Position numbers and translations under genes: made by a program
Notes under the pieces: model-generated
Databases searched by the model: none
What the model saw: the letters and a program-made list of their open reading frames with translations, nothing else
Told to the model about the DNA's origin: nothing
DNA from: Turnera subulata
Taxonomy: Eukaryota > Streptophyta > Magnoliopsida > Malpighiales > Passifloraceae
NCBI GenBank assembly: GCA_028386065.3
Contig: JAKUCV010005605.1
Span: 3,380-67,379 of the forward strand
Reading direction: 5' to 3'
DNA length: 64,000 nt
Part shown: one piece after another, positions 41,901-52,665 of the stretch
Numbering within the stretch: position 1 is the first letter of the stretch
Layout: each line of letters opens with the position of its first letter

Positions 41901-42206
41901 TTTAAAGTCAGATGAGAGAAAGCAGAGAAGATGCATAAACAGGGCCAGCATAATATGTGATATTTGGGGAGTGGAAACAGCTTGAGATTTGGCACGTGAT
42001 GGGCTAGATAGGCCAATACAGTCTTTTTATGCAAAAATCTTGGTGTTGTACTATGATTTGGTGTTTGTACTTCAGTTTTGTCCACATATTCCATCAAAAG
42101 TTTGTTGGACAATTTTATAATGGGAAGAGGATTAATTTATGGAAGAAATGTCTTTTGTATTCTTTGATATTTGTTGGGAGAGAAGGTTCAAGGCTTGAAA
42201 AAATTC
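41901..42206 (+). other. Presumed 3' UTR and downstream of the HIPP gene
   Basis: Noncoding. Several T-rich stretches and AATAAAAT near 42210, close to the start of the next element. Poly(A) site not certain. Confidence 0.4.
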
Positions 42207-42360
42207 TTAAATAAAATCTAACATCGTATCATTTTTTAAAAAAATTAAACCATCATATCCCTCAACCTGATGAAAATCAAATAATCGGGTACTTTTTACC
42301 TGTTATAACAGGTTAACCAATCGATTAATGCCACGTGTCATGTTGGCCAATTAGTTTGGA
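42207..42360 (+). repeat. Left inverted repeat
   Basis: Inverted partner of 50510-50664; see the element entry. Confidence 0.75.
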
Positions 42361-42951
42361 TTTATTTATTATTTATTATTATATTTTTATACTTTTATCT
42401 CTTAAAACTTATAATAAATATATGTATCCAAAAAAATTATAATAAATATAGAAATCTAAGCTTGAAATTTTTATTTCTGACGACACTCAGCTTGATCAGA
42501 AATATTGTAGAAGAAAAGATACAAAAGAAATGGATTAAGAACGAATAAAAACAATCCCTCCTAGATTAATTGCCCAAAGAAATTCTTCCCTAGATTAAAG
42601 TGATTCATCTTAAAAAATTGGGGAGATAAGCCCAAAAGTAGAAGGTCTGTCTCGCAACAAATAACAAAATTAATATCACCAATGAAAAAAAATCCATCCC
42701 TTAAAAAGAATCAAACACCGTCTAACACCGAAGTAATATAAAATTCTAACACGAGAAACACAGATCCAAAAAGAAACTGGCTTCTCTTCGAGTTTATCTT
42801 GACTTTTTTCCCCAACCAAGAAAGCAAGTCACGTCAACAACCAAACCCAGACTAGATCTGAGCCTATACTTTACAAGAATCAAGTAGCACGATCATTGTT
42901 GGAACTGAAGGGGAGCGAAGGCAGATCAGGTGGAAGAGGAGCCACTGATGG
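42361..42951. other. Interior of the inverted-repeat element, left of the copia insertion
   Basis: AT-rich to about 42800, then more balanced (42840-42951, ending GGAAGAGGAGCCACTGATGG). No gene recognised. Confidence 0.45.
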
Positions 42952-43362
42952 TGAAGGAATGTATGGAGCAGGAAACTTACTTCTATTTTCTAGCAATACA
43001 GCGGAAGTAGGATCGGGAGCTTAGCTCGATTTACCGGTCGGTGGAAGTCGTCACGGTTTGTTGGATCGACTTCCGAGTCTCCACAACCTAAATCCTCTGT
43101 TCTGTGCTCTCAGTATTTCCTGTATGTGTCTGTGTTGGTTTTTCCACACACTTGCATTATCACCCATGGGGTAAGCAGCTTATAGGGAAAACATAGTTGC
43201 CTGGTTGTTGAAATTATTCCTCCACTTTACTTTACAACAAAGCAATAATCATCCTGCACCCCTTGTGGGTGAACGGATTATGTTGCCTGATTAGTGGAGG
43301 TCCCTACAACCACTCATGTCCGTGTACTCCATTGTGAGTGTATCTATCTTTTTATTCCAACA
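42952..43362 (-). repeat. 3' LTR of the Tork-like element
   Basis: Plus strand TGAAGGAATG...ATTCCAACA. Followed on the right by TCTCCCACTCACA, the PPT read on the minus strand as TGTGAGTGGGAGA. Confidence 0.9.
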
Positions 43363-45329
43363 TCTCCCACTCACAAATAATGGGAGTGCACACATACAAT
43401 AATCATGAGAAACAAATTCTCTGAGAATCACAGAAATTCATACAGGGAAGTAGATTGTGCGACCAGCATACTCTGAGTGTCAAATGCTATATATCTGTTA
43501 GGAGTATATAGCCTCTCACAAAAATTTAAGTAGATCAGAAAGTACGCAAGTACCCTAGATCATAAATCACATTAGAAATCTGCCGAAGATCTCTCTTATT
43601 AAGATACATTATATTCACAATTATAACCATAAGTCATAACTGGTGCACCGGTGAATACAAACTAATGTGATTTCGGTCAATGATCTTCCTCTTCTCACGA
43701 TCCTCTTAACTCAACTTAACTTGCTTTTCTAGAGATATCCCGCCAGACCGAATCAATGTCCATGGTCCTTTGGCAAAACACTAAGATAGCAAACATCAAG
43801 TTCAATCTCAAGTACCTGAACGGAGTCCTGAGGGTACACGATAGAGTCTCACACAACAATAAGCGGAGATTAAACTTATGTTAACCCATTTGGTCAGCAA
43901 AATGCACACATGGTATGAAACATGTGCTACAGCATTTTCTCCTTTCCCGTGGAGCGTATGTCTTTTCCATAAGGAATACTGTACAGATGATATTTAGACA
44001 CCATATGTGTCCAAATTTGAGATCCTCGATCTACACATAAATATGAACTCACATCTGGCCTACTAAGTAGACTTGGTGAATGTATTCCACCGTTAAAATG
44101 ACCTTCTGTCATTATACAGTAGACATTCATAATTTTAAGCCATAAGCTCTCAAATTATCCGTCTAGTAATTTCACTTAAAATCTATCTGTTCTTCACTTA
44201 TCACTAAGATAAGGAGGCGGTTACCCGTGTGAGAGGGCTAACCTCGTGTCTACTCGACATACTCTTAAACAAATAAATGAAGAATATACAGAACATCCAT
44301 CCATTTATATGTATGTAAATCAACTTATTTGATAGCAAGAACATTAACCACAGGTTGTGAGCTTTGGGAAAATAATAAGCATAAAGTGAAGTACTTAAGC
44401 CTACACGATTTCAATACCTAATGTGTTACACAAACGCATCCCAAGGCAAAGGCTTAAACAGTGCTTCTGATCACTTGTCTCTTACAGACAGATACTTCAC
44501 ATTCACAACCTTGCATACAACAATGCCATCTGTATAGTTGTATCAGATGTGTAATTATTTGGTGAAACTAACCATTTTTGGCAATGAAAATTGTAGCCTC
44601 ACTGTCATAGTCGACTAACACTAGATCAGTGTTCTATGCATTATCCATCACATAATCCAAGAACTCATTCAAACAAATGACTTTTACAATGCTGAAGCGG
44701 GAGCCACACATTTGGCCTCAATCGCAGACAATAATACACATGATCGTTTCTTACTACTTTATGATATGGCGCCATCATTTTGTAAGGAGATATATATCCA
44801 GATGTAGACTTTTCTACCATCTAGATCTTTTCCATGATCAAGACTTGTGTATTCAACCAAGAAAGACGTTTCCTTGCTTGTTGACAAAGATATAATCAGC
44901 AAAATTCTTTAGACATCAATGATCCTTTTTTTTTTTTAACTGCTTGTAATGTGCTAGGCCTAGGTCGGATTAACATCTATCTGTTAAGCCATTTGCTTAA
45001 CCAATATCTAGTCTATCATACACTATAGTGTACAACAAACTTCCGACTGTGCTTTGTTATGGAACTTGGCTTATTCATCACTCTCATCAGGAGTCTTAGG
45101 ACACACAATTTCTCAAAGTATGGCATTTATTGATAGGAGTTTAGATAGGATTACTTTGATGCATATTGTATTATTTCAAACCTTTATTAGTGTAATTCTC
45201 TTACAAGAAATACAATAATTCTTGAAATAATATCTTGAAATCTTAATTTCAAGCTTATATGCAATCTTTATCCATATCATCTATCTCGATTGAGATGACA
45301 ACTAGATCTTTTACCTTGTTGATTAAACT
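43363..45329 (-). other. Decayed RNase H and 3' region of the Tork-like element
   Basis: No open frames of note and no clear RNase H motif by eye. CTCCCAC runs on the plus strand are typical of the element's 3' region. Confidence 0.5.
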
Positions 45330-45860
45330 CTATATCATTTCTAGCTATAAGTATGTCATATACATACTATATGTTAATTACAAACTTACTTGGTACATGC
45401 CTTAAGGATTAGAAGACCAATATAGACTTTAAAGTCTACAAACCTTATGTTTGTGGAACTCTTCAATGAAACACAGTTTGTTTCATTTTAATCTCCAATT
45501 GAGAAAGGCAATTTTTACATCCGTTTGACGTGATCCAAGGTTTTAAGTTTGAAGTAATAACTAGAAACATCCATATATAGGTAAAACTCACAGAAAACGA
45601 GATTGATTCTTGTAATCTATCACTTTCTGTAATGTACCTTTTACCTATTAGTTGAGTCTTAAATTTCTCAACTATGCCGCCAGCTTTGAGCTTGCTTTTG
45701 AGAACACATTTGTTCCCAATGACATTATGTCCTTCAATGAGAATAACCAGTTCTTAAACTTTATTGACTCTCATTGATTCCATCTTTTCTTCGATTGCTT
45801 TTGTCCATTTTCCTTTAGAAGAATTTTGAGAAAGCCTCTTCTAGGCTCATTTCGTAGGAA
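45330..45860 (-). pseudogene. Reverse transcriptase of the Tork-like element, highly decayed
   Basis: On the minus strand, scattered blocks in more than one phase recall RT: GKWTKAIEEKMESM (near 45830), VIGNKCVLKSKLKAGG, SFTYIWMFLVITSNLK, and YVYDILIARNDIE (near 45350, a degraded YVDD box). Many stops lie between. Confidence 0.6.
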
Positions 45861-46262
45861 TTTCATAAAAGACCCACTATTTTATGAGAATCACACTGAA
45901 TTGTGATTCAGGTATGTTGTTCTCATTTGAATAAACATGGCTCCCACTCGGATTAAAATGTTAATCTCGCTCCCACTTAGAACAAAAAGATTACTTTTAT
46001 TCAGACTTGATGATGAGGAAGTTTATTGATGAGAAACTAATTCATCATCTGTTAAAATCCTCCCACTCGAATGTAGTAATCCTTGCACGTCTTAATCCTC
46101 TTTCTCAAATAAAGATAGGCCTTAACCTACCTCACCCTTCTTAGGAAACTCATTCACAAAGAATGTGACATCTTGTGGCTTACACTCAGTTATGCTCCCA
46201 CTGTTTTGCTGGCTTATAAACATATAACCCTTGAGGTTAGTGAGTATCTCATAAGATACTTG

Positions 46263-47054
46263 TCATCCTCTGAAGGCACATCTTGCCAAGTAGAGAGAAA
46301 TAATGTATATAAGCAACACAACTTCCAAGGTTACTAAAACACTTAGGTCGGGTTGTCTATTAGTCCACAACCCATATGGAATGGTTGCAACTGATTTGGT
46401 AGGCACTCGGTTAAGTATATAGGAAGCTGTTAATAGAGCATCACCCCAAAAGGTAATGGGTAGTTGAGCTTGTGCCATCATTGACCTAACCATTTTAAGG
46501 AGCGTTCTATTTCGTCTCTCCGCAACACCTTTTTGTTAAGGAGTGTAGGGAATGGTCAACTGATGAGCTATCCCTTTTGTATCACAACCGCCTTTAAATT
46601 GGGCCGAGAGATACTCACGACTATGATCAGTTCGAATGGCCTTAATCTTTCGGTCCAATTGATTTTCCACTAAGCTCATATAGCATTAGAAGCACGTTAA
46701 TGCCCCAGATTTGTGGGAAATCAAATAGACATAACCATACTGAGTATAGTCATCTATAAATGTGATGAAATAGTAGGCTCCGTGCCTGGCCCTAATGTTC
46801 ATGGGCCTACAGATGTCCGAATGGACCAATTACAAAGCAAATTTGGCTCTAGTCGCTTTACTGAAAGGTTTTCCTGCTGATTTTCCAGCTAGGCAACATT
46901 CACAAGTAGACAATTCCACTTGTTCGATGCCTGGAAGCAAACCTTGTTTTGCTAGCCTTTGCATCCTTTGTTGGCCAATATGACCAAGTCTAGCATGCCA
47001 TAAGTTTGTATCAATGTCATAATTACGCGAAGAAACAATCATGGAAAAAAACAA
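46263..47054 (-). pseudogene. Integrase of the Tork-like element, broken
   Basis: Zinc domain LWHARLGHIGQQRMQRLAKQ and CECCLAGK (46980-46870) is open. The core follows with stops: a HSDICRP-type Asp (near 46815), the IRTDHSREYLS Asp (near 46625), KGVAERRNRTLL Glu (near 46525), then FWGDALLTASYILNRVPTKS. All three catalytic acids can be found, but not in one frame. Confidence 0.8.
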
Positions 47055-47155
47055 GCATTATTATGAATATCATCCAAATCCATAACATAAAAAAACCTCC
47101 AATCATATAACTAAAGCCAAATAAAGTTGAACCCAAAGTCAACTTAATAGAGTTG

Positions 47156-47425
47156 TCATGAAATAAAAAAAGAAAAAAACCAAACTAATAAAGTCTTGAC
47201 GGAAATAATGTTTCGACGAATCGAAGGAGCATAGAGAACATCATGTAGAAGAAGGTCTCGCCCACCACGCAAGACTAACTTGCATGATCCAATTCCTTCT
47301 ACTGTAACCTTTGAATCGTTGCCTACATATATCCATTTTGTTCCACGTGTAACTCGCCAAAAGTCAACAAAGGCATCACGTTCCCACACTATGTGGTCCG
47401 TGGTTCCTGAGTCTACAATCCACAA
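47156..47425 (-). pseudogene. Protease of the Tork-like element
   Basis: MWIVDSGTTDHIVWERDAF gives the aspartic protease DSG motif near 47416; the block LVLRGGRDLLLHDVLYAPSI follows. A frame break after NIISVKTLL separates it from integrase. Confidence 0.8.
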
Positions 47426-47479
47426 AGGATTAGATTCAGTCAGAATAACGGAGCTAGAAACACAAAGTTCAGTAGCTCA

Positions 47480-48287
47480 AGTGAAAATACTTTTCGCATA
47501 TGCTCAGTGCATTCACGAGCATAATGACCCTTTTGGTTACACTTAAAGCACTTTATATGTGCTTTATTGGTATTTCCACCACGTTTCTTAATGCCTTGTT
47601 GTCCCGTCTCGGGCTTTTTTTTGGGCTGAGCTGGCCCAGCTTTCTTTCCTTAATTCTTCCTCTCCGAACCACCCTTGGCCTTGCAAGTTGCCATATGCAA
47701 CCCAGCTTGTGGCTTTCCAGCCTAAATCTTTCCTCCTCTAGCTCAAGGTGCTTCCGGACATCTTCCAGATTGGTGATTCGAACATTGTGCGTCAGATGCA
47801 TCTTCATCTGTTCCCAATCATCGGGTAAAGAACTTATGACTGCTTGGTTTTGCTGCTTATCAGTAAGGACAACTCAAGAATTCCTCAATTCCCTGATCAT
47901 ATTGGCCATGTGCCTCATATGTTGTTTCGTAGTATGACCAGGGTTTTTCTTGTAGGAATCAAACCTGATGGTCAAAGACCTCGTACTATAACTTGTCTTC
48001 AAAGCATTCCACATGGTCATAGTCGTTGGAATGTCATTGCAGTCCAAGAAAATATCCTCTTCCACTGTACTCAGCAACGTTTCACGAGCAGTGGAATCCT
48101 TTTTCTTCCAAGCATCATATGTCTCATGCTCACGCCTGTGCTGAGCCGTATTCCCAGCTTCAGGCTCATTCATGACATGATTGATTGCCTTAAGAGCCTC
48201 TTGCTCTTCCAGCACATACTGGATTTTTGCACTCAAGACTTCATAATTATCGCCATTCAGCTTCAACGAGTTGTTCGATAATTGCAC
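47480..48287 (-). pseudogene. gag of the Tork-like element
   Basis: LNGDNYEVLSAKIQYVLEEQ (48270-48200), IPTTMTMWNALKTSYSTRS, then a stop near 47873, DWEQMKMHLTHNVRITNLED (47820-47760) and a CCHC knuckle CFKCNQKGHYAREC (47553-47510) in a third frame. Normal copia gag order. Confidence 0.8.
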
Positions 48288-48597
48288 TTACAATAGTAGT
48301 CAATTTCTTTGCACAAAGGAATAAAGACCAAAAAATTAGAATCATAAGACACAAGGATTTTAATGTTCACAAACATATATGTCATTATGCAAAGCTATAA
48401 TTAATTTAGCTAATAGACATATGTTTAACCCGGAATCGAAAGTTCACTATGTTCCCAATCATCTTCCTAAGGTTAAATACATAAAGAAAATTAGCCCAAC
48501 TAATTACTAAGCTAAGCATTTTAATTATGCTTTCATACAACTTATTTGTTGAAGCATAATTTTTGGTGTCAAACAAAATTAACACATACATTAAATA

Positions 48598-48713
48598 TCA
48601 AACTAATTAACATTTAATTTTATGATGTTAAACTAATTAACATCTATATTAAATGTCAAACTAATTAACATTTAATTTTATGATGTTAAACTAATTAATA
48701 TATCATCACAGCA
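48598..48713. repeat. 58-bp tandem duplication
   Basis: Two copies (48598-48655 and 48656-48713) sharing CAAACTAATTAACATTTAAT and ATGATGTTAAACTAATTAA, nearly identical. Confidence 0.8.
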
Positions 48714-48774
48714 TCAAATGTACACAGAGTATATATATTAATTGTGATACTATTTGAACAAAATAATTAACCTT

Positions 48775-48850
48775 GTCTGGTGGTAAAGACAAGTTCATTC
48801 TTCCCTGAGGTTACGGGTTCAAACCTCGCAGCGTACATTCTTCCTACCTC
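48775..48850 (+). repeat. tRNA-derived SINE-like fragment
   Basis: Box B-like GGTTCAAACCTC (48821-48833) preceded at about 40 bp by GTCTGGTGGTAAAGAC, a possible box A, and followed by a T-rich tail. No tRNA cloverleaf. It may be a plant SINE head or a chance match. Confidence 0.4.
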
Positions 48851-49511
48851 TTTTTTTAAAAAAACCGTTGCTCCAGAAAAAAAGAAAACACGCATGCACG
48901 GTACGGCAGCTGTGCGAGGACAGTTGCTGTTACCATTTTTTTAATTTTGAATGAAATTCCAACGTCTGTCATTTTTCTTTTTATAAAGGGGTACTCAAAC
49001 AAATTGTTTTATCCCCTTCACTTTTTTTATGCTTACATTAAGCCACACAAAAAAAGAGAGCCAAACTCAAAGAAGTCTTCACTTCCTTCACAACAAAAAA
49101 ACTTAGACATTCTTAAGTTGTGCAGATGAAGACATTATTAGTGGGGAGATGAACATCATCATCAATCGCACTTTGCATGCTCTGACAGTAGCCATCTGCC
49201 ACCAGAGATTTGCGTAACCATCACAGGTTTTGGGAAGCTCTTAACCAGCCGGGAACCACCATGCAGCGCCGTGAGCAGCGGATTCTCAACATCCACAAGG
49301 TTTCTTTATAGTTTTTGTTCATGATATGCACTTGTCCAGAAAAAAATTATGTATAAACTTATTCTATACAATATATATATCTCATGATCGGCATATCACT
49401 ATAGCAGTTCATGTGCACAAGAACATATCAGCGCATGCATGGAAATAAAAACAACCATACAAAAAAAGATGCATATCATATATTTGCAGTCATTCCAGAA
49501 ACCGAGCCTAT

Positions 49512-49525
49512 AAGCTCCGCTACCA
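49512..49525 (-). other. PBS of the Tork-like element
   Basis: The minus strand reads TGGTAGCGGAGCTT one base after the 5' LTR; same 12-mer as the other elements. Confidence 0.85.
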
Positions 49526-49526
49526 A

Positions 49527-49937
49527 TAAAGGAATGCATGGAGCAGGAAACTTACTTCTATTTCCTAGCAATACAGCGGAAGCAGGATCGGGAGCTTAGC
49601 TCGATTTACCTGTCGGTGGAAGTCGTCACGGTTTGTTGGATCGACTTCCGAGTCTCCACATCCTAAACCCTCTGTTCTGTGCTCTCAGTATTTCCTGTAT
49701 GTGTCTGTGTTGGTTTTTCCACACACTTGCATTATCACCCATCGGGTAAGCAGTTTATAGGGAAAACATAGTTGCCTGGTTGTTGAAATCATTCCTCCAC
49801 TTTACTTTAAAACAAAGCAATAATCATCCTGCACCCCTTGTGGGTGAACGGATTATGTTGCCTGATTAGTGGAGGTCCCTACAACCACTCATGTCCGTGT
49901 ACCCCATTGTGGGTGTATCTATCTTTTTATTCCAACA
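49527..49937 (-). repeat. 5' LTR of the Tork-like element
   Basis: 411 bp, ends ATTCCAACA on the plus strand; the other end is TAAAGG where the 3' LTR has TGAAGG. Followed by the TSD GATGG. Confidence 0.9.
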
Positions 49938-49942
49938 GATGG

Positions 49943-50509
49943 GGAGGACGAGGGGAGGGGAGGAACAACGACACCATGGGAGATATGTTGTGGTGAGGCG
50001 TCTGGGTTGCCGGAACAACGCGTGCGAGCCTACATCGTCCGTTGGTTGCCTTGCCTCTCCCACTGCGCCACCACCCCGCCCTATCATCGTCAGGACCGAG
50101 CTTATCTCCTATCCTGAGCTGGACGACGGCCCCGATTTGAATTTCTCAGTTTGTTGAGGAATTTCGGTTAGGGGGTGTGCTTTGTTCTTTTTGTTATTGG
50201 GATTACCCCTTCTTGATGGTGTCATTGATGCCTTAATGGTAGAGTGATGCTCGACAAGAGAGAAGGAGAGGCGAAGCCATGGAAAAGGATTGATCGCCAT
50301 TTGAGTTTTGGTGATTCTTTAAAAAAAAAAAAACCTGGTTTTGGTGATTTTTGTGGTGACAGTAGGTGGATGAGGAGGCTGGTGACATCATTCTTGGGGT
50401 GTTCAGGTGAGAATAAAAAATAATAGAAATGATTTTTTTTATTTATTATAATTTATTTGAGATTTAAATATTTAAAATATTAGAAAAGAAAGATAAAATA
50501 ATAAATTAT
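49943..50509. other. Interior of the inverted-repeat element, right of the copia insertion
   Basis: 49943-50150 is GC-rich with open plus-strand frames (for example GCRNNACEPTSS and PELDDGPDLNFSVC), unlike the AT-rich flanks. It may be a captured host gene fragment, but no family is recognised. 50300-50509 is AT-rich. Confidence 0.45.
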
Positions 50510-50664
50510 TTCAAACTAATTGGCCCACAAGACACATGTCGCCTCCTTATTAATTTACCTGTTATAAGAGGTAAAAAGGATATGAATGTTTGATTTTAAT
50601 CAGGTTGAGGGATATGATGTTTTAATTTTTTTAAAAAAGGATACGATGTTTGATTTCATTTAAG
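50510..50664 (-). repeat. Right inverted repeat
   Basis: Inverted partner of 42207-42360. The right tip probably extends to about 50690 (GTCTTTTTACCC). Confidence 0.75.
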
Positions 50665-50699
50665 TGAAGGGATAATCTATGTCTTTTTACCCTCAATTT

Positions 50700-51539
50700 C
50701 TCCTACCAAATAAAAATTCTATGCATTCTTGTATAGTATACTACGGCAAAGATTACCATACAAGATAGATATTCTGCTAACATTTGGAAGGTGATCAAGG
50801 GTTGTTGGTGTTTATGCAAAACATCTCTAACCAGGGGCTTCATTGTATTTTCGAGATAAATTTGCAAGACACTGTTGCATACCGACTTTGGATAAAGTGG
50901 TGGTGGCAAATATTGTTTTAAGGAAAATGGCATTAGCAGCACGCCTTGAAGCATCTGCAGTTATCTTATTTTCATCATCGACACTCACAATATCCGGCCT
51001 TGTCTACTTCACCATCACCACACAGTGCATGAAGAAGGATTTTGTTATAACAATCTTAAGGCAATATTCGGCATTATGGGGAAGATCAAGGTTGTTGTGT
51101 AAAAGGAGCCAAACTTTGCAAAGGTGGAGTGCTTCGATGATGGTTATTTTCGGAGATGGCAAATGAAGATGCATTTTCTTACTAGCTGTAATGGGAATTT
51201 TGTATTTTCTCAAGGACCCAGGCCAGAAGAAAATGAGGGAGAAACAAAGAAGGAAGCTAACGAGCGGAAAAAATGGGATAATGATGATTGCATTGCCTTG
51301 GGTACCCATCTCAATGGAATGTCAGACACCATGTTCGATATATATTACAACTCGGCCTGAGCAAATGACCTGTGGGAGTTACTTGACCAGAGATACATAA
51401 AAGGGGATGCTACAAGTAAGAAGTTCATTGACTTCAATTTCAGTAATTATCGCATGACGGTAGATAATAGATCTGTTATGGAGAAATTTCATGAAATTGA
51501 GCATATTCTTGGTACATTCAAGCATCATAATTTGAAAAT
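50700..51539 (+). mobile_element. Decayed Ty1/copia element C, 5' part
   Basis: Unassigned sequence (possible LTR) to about 51040, then gag. It is interrupted by SIRE copy A2 at 51540-51545 and continues at 61565. No PBS or clear LTR border found. Confidence 0.65.
51040..51539 (+). pseudogene. gag of copia element C, N-terminal part
   Basis: KVECFDDGYFRRWQMKM (near 51116-51170), MSDTMFDIYYNSA followed by a TGA at 51358, then ANDLWELLDQRYIKGDATSK, VMEKFHEIEHILGTFKHHNL. Standard copia gag order. It continues after the SIRE insertion with FVASILDKLPPSWKEY (61575). Confidence 0.8.
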
Positions 51540-51544
51540 GGTTG
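51540..51544. repeat. Target-site duplication GGTTG (left) of SIRE copy A2
   Basis: Partner GGATG at 61560-61564, one mismatch. Confidence 0.75.
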
Positions 51545-52609
51545 TGTTAGCCTAAACATGTGTTAAGTGCTTAATTATGTCATTAATTAAGACTAATCTT
51601 GTTTAGTATATTTCTTATGATTATTCAATGGTTATAATATTATTTTGATGATTAACAAACAGTATGGAAAGCCCTTGTGTGTTTTAAGCATTTGCAGAAA
51701 ATTTGGTTTCTGGCAGAAACCAAATACCATGAAGGTTTGGCTTCAGCATGGCTTTTCCGTCGAACCAAAACGTCACTGTCTGGGCAATTAAAGAAGTAGT
51801 CCCGAAACGTAGCTGACTTTTGTGCAATTAAAGCAACGGATTTACTTGGCCTCCAAGAGTCATCTAACGGTCATAAAAGTGGTCCTCACACCCTCTTTCA
51901 TGCCATCAAAGAGCTGGTGATCCTCATTTCTATTTTTGGACAAAAGTTTTGAAGATTGAAGAACAATTTCTGCCCAAGTAATTGCCAGTTATGGTTAGCC
52001 TATAACCAAATGTTGACAGTTTAATTAAAGAAAGAAGTCAACTTGTGCGCCACCTGGAAGCAATCTAGCCGTTGGAAGACACTCCTCCCCACCCTTAGAA
52101 TCTATAAATAGTGGAATGAAGCCTCACAGCAAATCAATCTAGCTATTCAAGAGATTCTAAGTTGAGAAAAGAACTTACAATGAGAGATATTCTTGTGCTT
52201 AATTTGTGTAACTTCTTGAGTGAGTCACTCTTGAAGCTTTGCCTTGGGAAAGGTTGTAATCAGCAAGAATAGGGGATAATCTTGTTGGGTAGACAAAGCT
52301 AGATTCAGCTTTGGGTTAGGTTTAGCAAGTTCAGCCCGCAAAAACTTGTGCACCAAGGTTATTTGGCTCTCCTGTAAAAGCCAAATTAGTGGATAGTTTA
52401 GAAATCCTAAAAGGGGGACCTTTAGGTTGTGGATGTACTCCTGAGTGGGGAATCATTCTAAATTGCCTGTGTTCTTTGCTTTCCTGCATTCATCTTCGCA
52501 TTTCATTCAAGTTTCACATTTGGCTTCTGTGTCGTGCTAAATCACAGAAAATCTGAAAAATAGGAAAAGCTAATTCAAACCCCCATTCTTAGTCTTTTCT
52601 GGGCCAACA
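51545..52609 (+). repeat. 5' LTR of SIRE copy A2, 1065 bp
   Basis: TGTTAGCC...GGGCCAACA. TATA box at 52103. Strong hairpin at 51701-51725 (11-bp arms, loop GGC), conserved in all three LTRs of the family. Confidence 0.92.
52103..52110 (+). promoter_or_regulatory. LTR TATA box of SIRE copy A2
   Basis: TATAAATA at the conserved position (about 560 bp into the LTR). Confidence 0.65.
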
Positions 52610-52611
52610 AT

Positions 52612-52625
52612 TGGTAGCGGAGCTG
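52612..52625 (+). other. PBS of SIRE copy A2
   Basis: TGGTAGCGGAGCTG, two bases after the LTR end. Confidence 0.85.
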
Positions 52626-52665
52626 CGTTCTCAATCTAGTGGATTAATCTCCAGAGAAAAAAATC

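Larger units (their letters stand above)
48288..49500 (-). other. Leader of the Tork-like element
   Basis: Long noncoding leader (about 1.2 kb) between PBS and gag, unusually long for copia. Holds a 58-bp tandem duplication (48598-48713) and a SINE-like piece (48775-48850), so it has probably gained insertions. Confidence 0.55.
42952..49937 (-). mobile_element. Tork-like Ty1/copia element, minus strand, complete but decayed
   Basis: 6986 bp with two 411-bp LTRs, TSD GATGG on both sides (42947-42951, 49938-49942), PBS (49512-49525) and PPT. Minus-strand order is gag, knuckle, protease, integrase, RT. Every domain has stops or frameshifts. The LTRs differ at about 13 positions by eye (about 3%), older than the short-LTR copia element. 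Confidence 0.9.
42207..50690. mobile_element. Terminal-inverted-repeat element, MULE-like, split by a Tork-like copia
   Basis: Left arm 42207-42360 and right arm 50510-50664 are inverted copies. Shared blocks are AACATCGTATC, TTTTTTAAAAAAATTAAA, ATCATATCCCTCAACCTGAT and GGCCAATTAGTTTG. The right end carries about 26 further bp absent on the left, so the left tip may be eroded and no TSD was found. Without the copia the element is about 1.5 kb. Its interior (42361-42951, 49943-50509) is partly GC-rich, unlike the flanks. Confidence 0.65.

Noticed and set aside
48780..48840. tRNA gene
   Set aside because: A box B-like sequence is present, but there are no pairing acceptor or anticodon stems; better described as SINE-like.
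50703..51166. Possible host gene left of copia gag C
   Set aside because: Frames on both strands are short and without motifs; the right part is clearly copia gag, so the left is more likely its LTR or leader.
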